DNA of 64,000 nt, taken from the NCBI GenBank assembly GCA_025331565.1, contig JAFREQ010000014.1, forward strand, positions 3,366,501-3,430,500, given 5' to 3'. Position 1 is the first letter of the stretch. Each line of letters begins with the position of its first letter. Below the pieces are notes generated by a model, which saw only the letters and a list, made by a program, of their open reading frames with translations, searched no databases and was not told the origin of the DNA. The stretch is from Holacanthus passer. Taxonomy: Eukaryota; Chordata; Actinopteri; Pomacanthidae. The position numbers were made by a program, and so were the translations under genes. Shown piece after piece: positions 58,473 to 64,000 of this stretch.

Positions 58473-59358
58473 GATGCCTCACGTCCACAAGCTGGGCACA
58501 GAAACACAAAACTAAAGGCACTGCTTGTACTGCATGTTATAAGCAAATGCAAATACAGGGGACCAGACCTCTCTGTTAAGATAAGCCTGTTTATCACAAT
58601 ATATATCGGCTAAAAAAAAAAAATCAGGCCTTCCACTAAAGTGAGCTGGTCTGTCTCTATTAAATACAACTGCTCTCTATAAGCTTTATGTGGAAAGATC
58701 ATTTCTGTTAGAAATATAAGGAAAATAATAGAGCCATGAGTGCAACATAGTGGCTTTATACTGCATTAATTTATTTTGCATTTGCACATTTTTTCTGTGT
58801 AATTGCACCAATCGTGTGGTTGTATTTCTTCATGATAATACTGTAACTGTGACATCTTGGCAGGACCACTGACTGACTCTGCTGCTGTAAGTAAATCACT
58901 GACATCCATTCAGACAATCAAGCTGCAAGAGAAAAAAACTTTTATCGAATTGATGCTGCAAGAAAAAAGATAATACCCTCTAAAATCTAGCTGCTTCCAA
59001 ATGGGTGTCATCTTGACACAAATGAATAGGCACTGTACAGCTTTTTTCAACATTTCTATCAAATATCAGACTGTTCAGACAAGCGGGTGTCACATCTCCT
59101 TTGATACAAGTCGCATACTGATGTCAATTGTCTATACAGAGGATTAAACTGTGTGCATACGATGCTGGGAGTATAATCTCTGTGCAGGCATCAGCAGCAG
59201 CAGCAGCAGAGCTATAGCGCACAGCATCCATGTTGGTTTGCTTCCTGGCCTGTTCTTGATGCAAGGCAGGGATGGATCGTCAGCACTAATTTTCAAGGGC
59301 AATGAGCAGAATATCGAGGAAAAATAAAAGATCTGAATGCATCTTTCAGGCTCACCTT

Positions 59359-59600
59359 TCAGTCGGATCTGATGCGCTGCAAAACTAACGATCCCAGCAG
59401 GTTATAAAATTAGAAGGTGTAGCGGGACTATGGCTGCATCTCTGGCTCCACGACGCAACCATGGACAGCTGCAGCAGCACGATAACTCCGCCCCCCCCCA
59501 AAACACCCCGTGGCGACCCGACGTGCGCGTCCACGAATGGACCGGGATGCTGCGGAGAGGATGCTGGATGCAGAGTGCAGCTCCAGCACTGACAGGCACG
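59359..59600 (-). promoter_or_regulatory. dnajc5: dnajc5 untranslated first exon and CpG-rich promoter
   Basis: A donor-like GTGAGC follows GACTGAAAG on the minus strand at 59358, and the DNA upstream (59.43-59.56 kb) is dense in CpG with a C run. This fits a TATA-less housekeeping-type promoter driving the minus strand. The exact start is unknown. Confidence 0.5.
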
Positions 59601-59639
59601 GTCAAAATCTGCTTTTAATCACAGAAACTAATACTGTTT

Positions 59640-62100
59640 CACGCACGACAACATTGATTAGATAGATAAATAGTAGATAAATCCACATTTCCGGAAAAAC
59701 GCCTTTCTATTAGGAGTTAGTACTGCCAAGCTCAACAGCACCATCTGTCAATATTATCATAGTCTGTAAATACCTACCAGTACAAGCTTCCAAATTAACA
59801 CGCTATATTTTGATTTTTAAATATGTGCACCAACTGAAGTCTAAACTCGACATTTCGCAGTTTTACGTTTGTTAAATGTGTCCAATTAGCATATTTTTGA
59901 CACTCCGAAGTTGCCGTACAACCAGAGGACACTCCAGGAAGTGAGTTGTCGCAGCTCAGAAATAGTCTAACATATCACTGCTGTAATCAAAGTCAAATTA
60001 ACAGTTTACACAATTTTGAGTGGATTGAACAAACAAGTTATAAAGTGTTTTTTAATGCGTTTTAGACATACATTTTGCCCCCCCCGTTTCCTGCCTTTAT
60101 GCTAAGCTAAGCTAGCTCCAGGTTCATATTAACTCTGCCAGGAAGCTAATAAGTACGTATATTTCCCAAAATGTTGAACTTTTCTCTATCTGTTTAGGTC
60201 TACTTTGTATGGTACTGGCTACAGAGTACAGAACAAATGCATGCCTGTTCATAACTGATTTGACATATGAATCATGGCCTCAGATATTATGTTATTTTTG
60301 ACAGGGTGCAGGGACAGTGCTGGGTAGAGGGACAAAGTGTTTCAGGGTTCATCTGAAAATACCCCCCTTTTGACATGCAAGATGAACGTGTGGTATATAG
60401 TGGTACATCTGAGTTTGTAACTGATGAGTGTTAATTCTGGTTTGCACTTAAATCTTGTCCTTTTGTTTACAGTGCAACAGCAGTAATCTGTACGAGAATA
60501 AACATATGGTATGTCATAACATATTCATCATGTACTGTATTGGCATTTTCACTGAGAACAATTTGACATGTCACAGAAGGACATGCACAAATGTAGCCTA
60601 TATAATGCAATTTATGATTTTGGTTTCAGGGTCCTGGTATTGTGCTGGCTCATTGTCACACTGTCATGGTTTACTGGGGCACTTAAAATGTCTAACATAC
60701 AAATAATGTACTAGTTTGAGATGTGGAATGGATTCAAGCTTCAGTGACACTGAAAGGAAACATGGGATCTTAATTGATTTCACTTGCATGTTGTATTTCA
60801 ATAGAAACTAGTCTCACATTGAGTTTGAATGAAACTGAATTGAAACAGATGACTCAACCCTGACTTTAAGCATAACCACTTGTCTGTGTGTTTAATTTTT
60901 CAGCTGTTATTATACACTTTGTGATTGGGACAATGTACCAATCTACCAACTGGGGTGTCATGCCCGGATAAAACACAGGAAAAGTTGGGCAGAAGCCTTG
61001 GTGCCATGAACTACCAAGGAGCCCCTGAAAGGCACTGCCTTGTATTTTCCACCATCTTTCTAATTTTGAACAGATTTTGTTCCTAGAAATATACAGAAAA
61101 GTATTAATATGAGATAGCTATGGGTACCACAACTATTCCAGCTATTATAATGCTATTTGTTTCCCCTGTGGTTCACCTATTATGTCAAAAGATCTGACAT
61201 GAAAAATATAGGGCACTGTGTAACTTCTATTATAATACTCCACTCAGTCACTACAATAACTCCCATATTCCTTCAAATATACACTAATTGAGCATATATA
61301 CTGGTTTGTCCTTTTGCATTATTTAAGCACATACATTTAATTTATCAGTATATTTAAGTAAAACTTTAGTCAGGAATTGGCAGCAGTATAGCCTATTTTC
61401 TTCTTCTTGTCTTGTGATGCTTGACACTTTCACTGTACATCCTGTGGTGTGCATGTGACAAATAAAAGTGTCTGAATCCTTGAGCTAAAAGGTTTTCTTT
61501 GCCAATTGTATTTTTGAAACTTTGGAACTCAGAGTAGAGAATAAAAAAGAGGAAGAGAGGAAAGCTGTGGTGGATGACTGTGTAACATATCAGACTTCAA
61601 TGCAGGAGCCTGGAGTTTGCATTCCACCACAGAGCTGCAGATGGTCTAAAAGTGACCTTCTAGGCTGCCAATAGGATTAATTTTCTTTGTATTCATTACA
61701 TTATGATTTGATTGAAAACACCTGAAAAATGGACCATGTGAGCACAAATAAAATAATACAGGTATTTAAACTAGATTCTGACACAGGGCCCATCGGCAAG
61801 ACAGAATAACATTAGTTGTTGACCAAATCCCCCCAAACCAAGAAAATCACATGCAGTAAACTTGGTGTTTTAGGGGTCAGTTGCCCAGTTTGCCTCTTTG
61901 GTAAATAAAGTGTTTAAATGGGTTGAGATCTGGTGATTTTGGTGGTTATTGCATAAAATACACACCATATTTCTCCCCGTCAAACCATCAGTGAACCCTG
62001 TATGGCAGAATCAGCATTTGTTTCTCCATTTTATTAATTTTTCTCTTAACTTATTGACACATTAACAGATATTTAAAATAGAAAAACAGATAAATTCTAA
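59640..62100. other. Intergenic region between dnajc5 and gid8
   Basis: AT-rich, no gene recognised. Retroposon tail-like sequences occur at 61.36-61.50 kb, and repeat-like sequence around 61.90-61.98 kb (GGGTTGAGATCTGGTGATTT). Confidence 0.55.
61370..61500 (+). repeat. Retroposon tail-like repeat
   Basis: CACTTTCACTGTACATCCTG and TGTGACAAATAAAAGTGTCT, the recurring 3' tail of fish L2-type retroposons. The AATAAA here belongs to the repeat, not to a gene. Confidence 0.45.
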
Positions 62101-62139
62101 ACATCAAACATTAAATTTGACGATTCGCTGCAGCGACTC

Positions 62140-62384
62140 TAACTGTTCCTCGGCAACCGTGACGTCACTATCCTCGCCAATCGTGGAGCTCACAGGACCG
62201 ACGCACCTATCGCGAGGTTACCGCGTTAGCTTGGTTAGTTAGCTAGCCGCGAAAAGCTTGACTGTGAGCCCGCAGTTTGAAGTTTTATTCCTCTTAAAGC
62301 ACCGACAGGAGTGCGCATTGTTGTTTGTTTGTTGTCATCTCACGTCTGCAAGAAAGGATAATCGCCGGACCTTGTGTTTGCACG
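62140..62384 (+). promoter_or_regulatory. gid8: gid8 promoter and untranslated first exon
   Basis: A compact promoter: GTTCC-TC-GGCAAC (X-box-like, 62145-62157), a perfect CRE TGACGTCA (62160-62167) and GCCAAT (62175-62180), followed by CpG-rich leader sequence. The first exon appears to end at 62384 with a GTAGGT donor. No TATA box. Confidence 0.6.
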
Positions 62385-62724
62385 GTAGGTTGTGCAATCG
62401 CGCACTGTCTGCTAACGTTAACTAGCCAGGGCTGCTGCCCAGGAGGAAATGGGTTTGTTTTGAAAGACTCCGAGAATTTCTGAATTATCTTTAGTGCAGA
62501 TATCAACCACCCAAACGCTATTTTAGTGCAGAAATATCGTATCCTTTGTTTTGTTATTAATTTATTGTTTTTGTCAGTAACATATTTTATCCATATTTGC
62601 TCTCCATCTCTGCACGGGAGTAACGTTGCTGTTCATGTAGGTACAAACTGTGACCAAGCTGTGTCAGTCTTGCTCACGTTTAGCTGTATTTTCAATGGCT
62701 TTTCCACTTTCCAGGATCCCAATG

Positions 62725-62842
62725 ATGAGTTATGCTGAAAAGCCAGAAGACATCACAAAAGAAGAGTGGATGGACAAATTAAACAATGTACATATACAGA
62801 GGGCGGACATGAATCGGCTCATTATGAATTACCTGGTGACAG
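62725..62842 (+). CDS. gid8: gid8 coding exon 1 (residues 1-39)
   Basis: Acceptor TTTCCAG at 62714. Ends MNYLVT in phase 1 at a GTGAGG donor. Confidence 0.94.
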
Positions 62843-64000
62843 GTGAGGCATGGAGCTTGACGACAGTGACTGTGATCTGAATATACAATTTGTAATTCAT
62901 AACAATCTTTAATGTCTTTTCCTCTGACTGTATCTGTTTCACATCTGCTTCAAGAGGGATTCAAAGAGGCAGCTGAGAAGTTCCGGATGGAGTCTGGGAT
63001 TGAGCCAAGTGTGGACCTGGACTCTTTGGATGAAAGGATAAAGATTAGAGAGATGATCCTGAAGGGACAGATCCAGGAAGCTATTGCACTCATCAACAGC
63101 TTGCATCCAGAGCTGCTTGACACCAATCGATACTTGTATTTTCATCTGCAGGTACATGTGTACTGAGCTTTGTTATCACCATCAGTAGTTCTGTTTTTGG
63201 TTTGTGCCTCTGTGAACTGGATACTAGTTGGTACCAAGTTACGCAGGTCATGTTAATGGTAGACAGAAGATGTTAGCCTGAGATTCATAGGACAAACTTT
63301 ACAGACTAAAATGAACTATAGATAAGATAAGATATACCTTTATTCATCCCACAGTGGGGAAATTTGCATTGCCCAGCAGCAAGGGGATAGTTAGTAGTAA
63401 AATAGTAATAAAGCAGTATAAACAGAAGGTTTAAAAAAAGTACTGACAATTTAGCAACCACAGGCTAAGAAAAGGTATTATCAAAATTACAAATTTACAC
63501 GGGGTTTATTTACTGATGTGCATGAGAATATGAAATATGTCAACAGTATATACACTATGAGACCGGACGGAATTAAATTTGAAATTAAATATGAAGTATT
63601 CAATAGTAAACATGAAATATTGCACATTGAGTTAATGAAATATTGTACAGAAAAAAATATTGCACCGAATGGAATATAGAATAAAGAATAAATACACTCA
63701 TAATACAGATCATCACTTCAGTTAGATTAAAGCACAGCAACACTATTAAAGTGTAGTGGCAACTGTTAAAATGTGAATAAACATTTAACCACCTCAACCT
63801 CCTGCAGGCACTAACCCAGGTTATCAGTGTATTTGATGAAATCAAGTTATTTTCTGGTTAAATAGGAAAATGTGATACTACATTCCCCACACTGTGCTTC
63901 ATTCCCCCTCTTGCAGCAGCAACATTTGATTGAGTTAATCAGACTAAGGGAGACTGAGTCAGCGCTGGAGTTTGCCCAAACACAGTTGGCCGAGCAGGGG
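62725..64000 (+). CDS. gid8: gid8, CTLH/GID E3 ligase scaffold subunit (3'-truncated by window)
   Basis: GID8 (TWA1) is a scaffold of the CTLH/GID RING E3 ubiquitin ligase, nuclear and cytoplasmic; it also promotes nuclear beta-catenin retention in mammals. Visible coding exons: 62725-62842, 62955-63151, 63917-64000, encoding 133 residues of an expected ~228. The sequence starts MSYAEKPEDITKEEWMDKL, then a LisH motif (about 25-57; [20 protein letters not shown]), then the CTLH region (LDERIKIREMILKGQIQEA, LINSLHPELLDTNRYLYFH, LIELIRLRETESALEFAQ). The protein is nearly identical to human. An extra ATG directly before the start (62722) is in frame and could add one Met. The rest, including the CRA domain, lies beyond the window. 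Confidence 0.96.
62955..63151 (+). CDS. gid8: gid8 coding exon 2 (residues 40-105)
   Basis: Acceptor CTTCAAG, beginning EGFKEAAEKFRMESGIEP. It ends YFHLQ in phase 0 at GTACAT. Confidence 0.94.
63322..63845 (-). mobile_element. LINE 3' end within gid8 intron
   Basis: ATAAGATAAGATATACCTTT, ATCCCACAGTGGGGAAATTT and CCAGCAGCAAGG match the 46.97 and 3.39 kb copies collinearly. The minus-strand frame 63600-63845 is untranslated element sequence, not a gene. Confidence 0.55.
63917..64000 (+). CDS. gid8: gid8 coding exon 3, cut by the window end
   Basis: Acceptor CTCTTGCAG; encodes QQHLIELIRLRETESALEF and AQTQLAEQG, then the window stops within the exon. Confidence 0.94.

Noticed and set aside
61455..61475. 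AATAAA as a poly(A) signal of an unseen gene
   Set aside because: It lies in a retroposon tail motif that recurs in fish genomes, with no coding exons upstream.

Overview
The window is nuclear DNA from a ray-finned (teleost, probably percomorph) fish. The evidence is spliced vertebrate genes with GT-AG introns, a eukaryotic tRNA gene without an encoded CCA, many CA/GT, GATA and ATCT microsatellites, and several interspersed repeat families of a kind common in fish genomes. No bacterial, plasmid, phage or CRISPR features are present.

Layout. Positions 1-15 kb hold no gene I can name. This stretch contains a truncated non-LTR retrotransposon (about 3.39-4.11 kb), copies of interspersed repeats and two weak coding-like segments. 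From 15.7 to 33.7 kb lies a complete 11-exon nol4l (nucleolar protein 4-like) gene on the + strand, encoding 685 residues, with an 8-kb first intron and a long probable 3' UTR to about 39.35 kb. Positions 39.4-44.2 kb are intergenic. ppdpf (pancreatic progenitor cell differentiation and proliferation factor) lies on the - strand (coding 44,527-45,257; untranslated first exon and TATA box at 46.5-46.66 kb). A single tRNA-Glu(CTC) gene is at 47,455-47,526. tpd52l2 (tumour protein D52-like 2/D54) is on the - strand at 48.5-52.85 kb and dnajc5 (cysteine string protein) on the - strand at 57.5-58.5 kb, with its promoter near 59.4 kb. gid8 (CTLH/GID E3 ligase subunit) starts at 62.1 kb on the + strand and is cut off by the window edge. 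Exon boundaries were derived by hand from reading frame, splice consensus and remembered family sequence; the phases close exactly for every gene.

Context. The human orthologues of ppdpf, tpd52l2, dnajc5 and gid8 all sit in 20q13.33, and tpd52l2 and dnajc5 are direct neighbours there; NOL4L is at 20q11.21. The block is therefore a fish version of human chromosome 20q material joined by rearrangement. The genes do not form a pathway: a nuclear putative corepressor-associated protein, a small proliferation factor, a vesicle-trafficking coiled-coil protein, a synaptic-vesicle co-chaperone and a ubiquitin-ligase scaffold subunit.

Nothing here looks like a wholly new biological system. The observations most worth a second look are a cluster of RFX X-box-like motifs in the nol4l promoter and first intron, a candidate internal nol4l promoter for the short isoform, CtBP-type motifs in Nol4l, two frame-preserving cassette exons in tpd52l2, a duplicated about 450-bp element flanking and inside ppdpf, and possible Z-DNA tracts beside nol4l exon 1.
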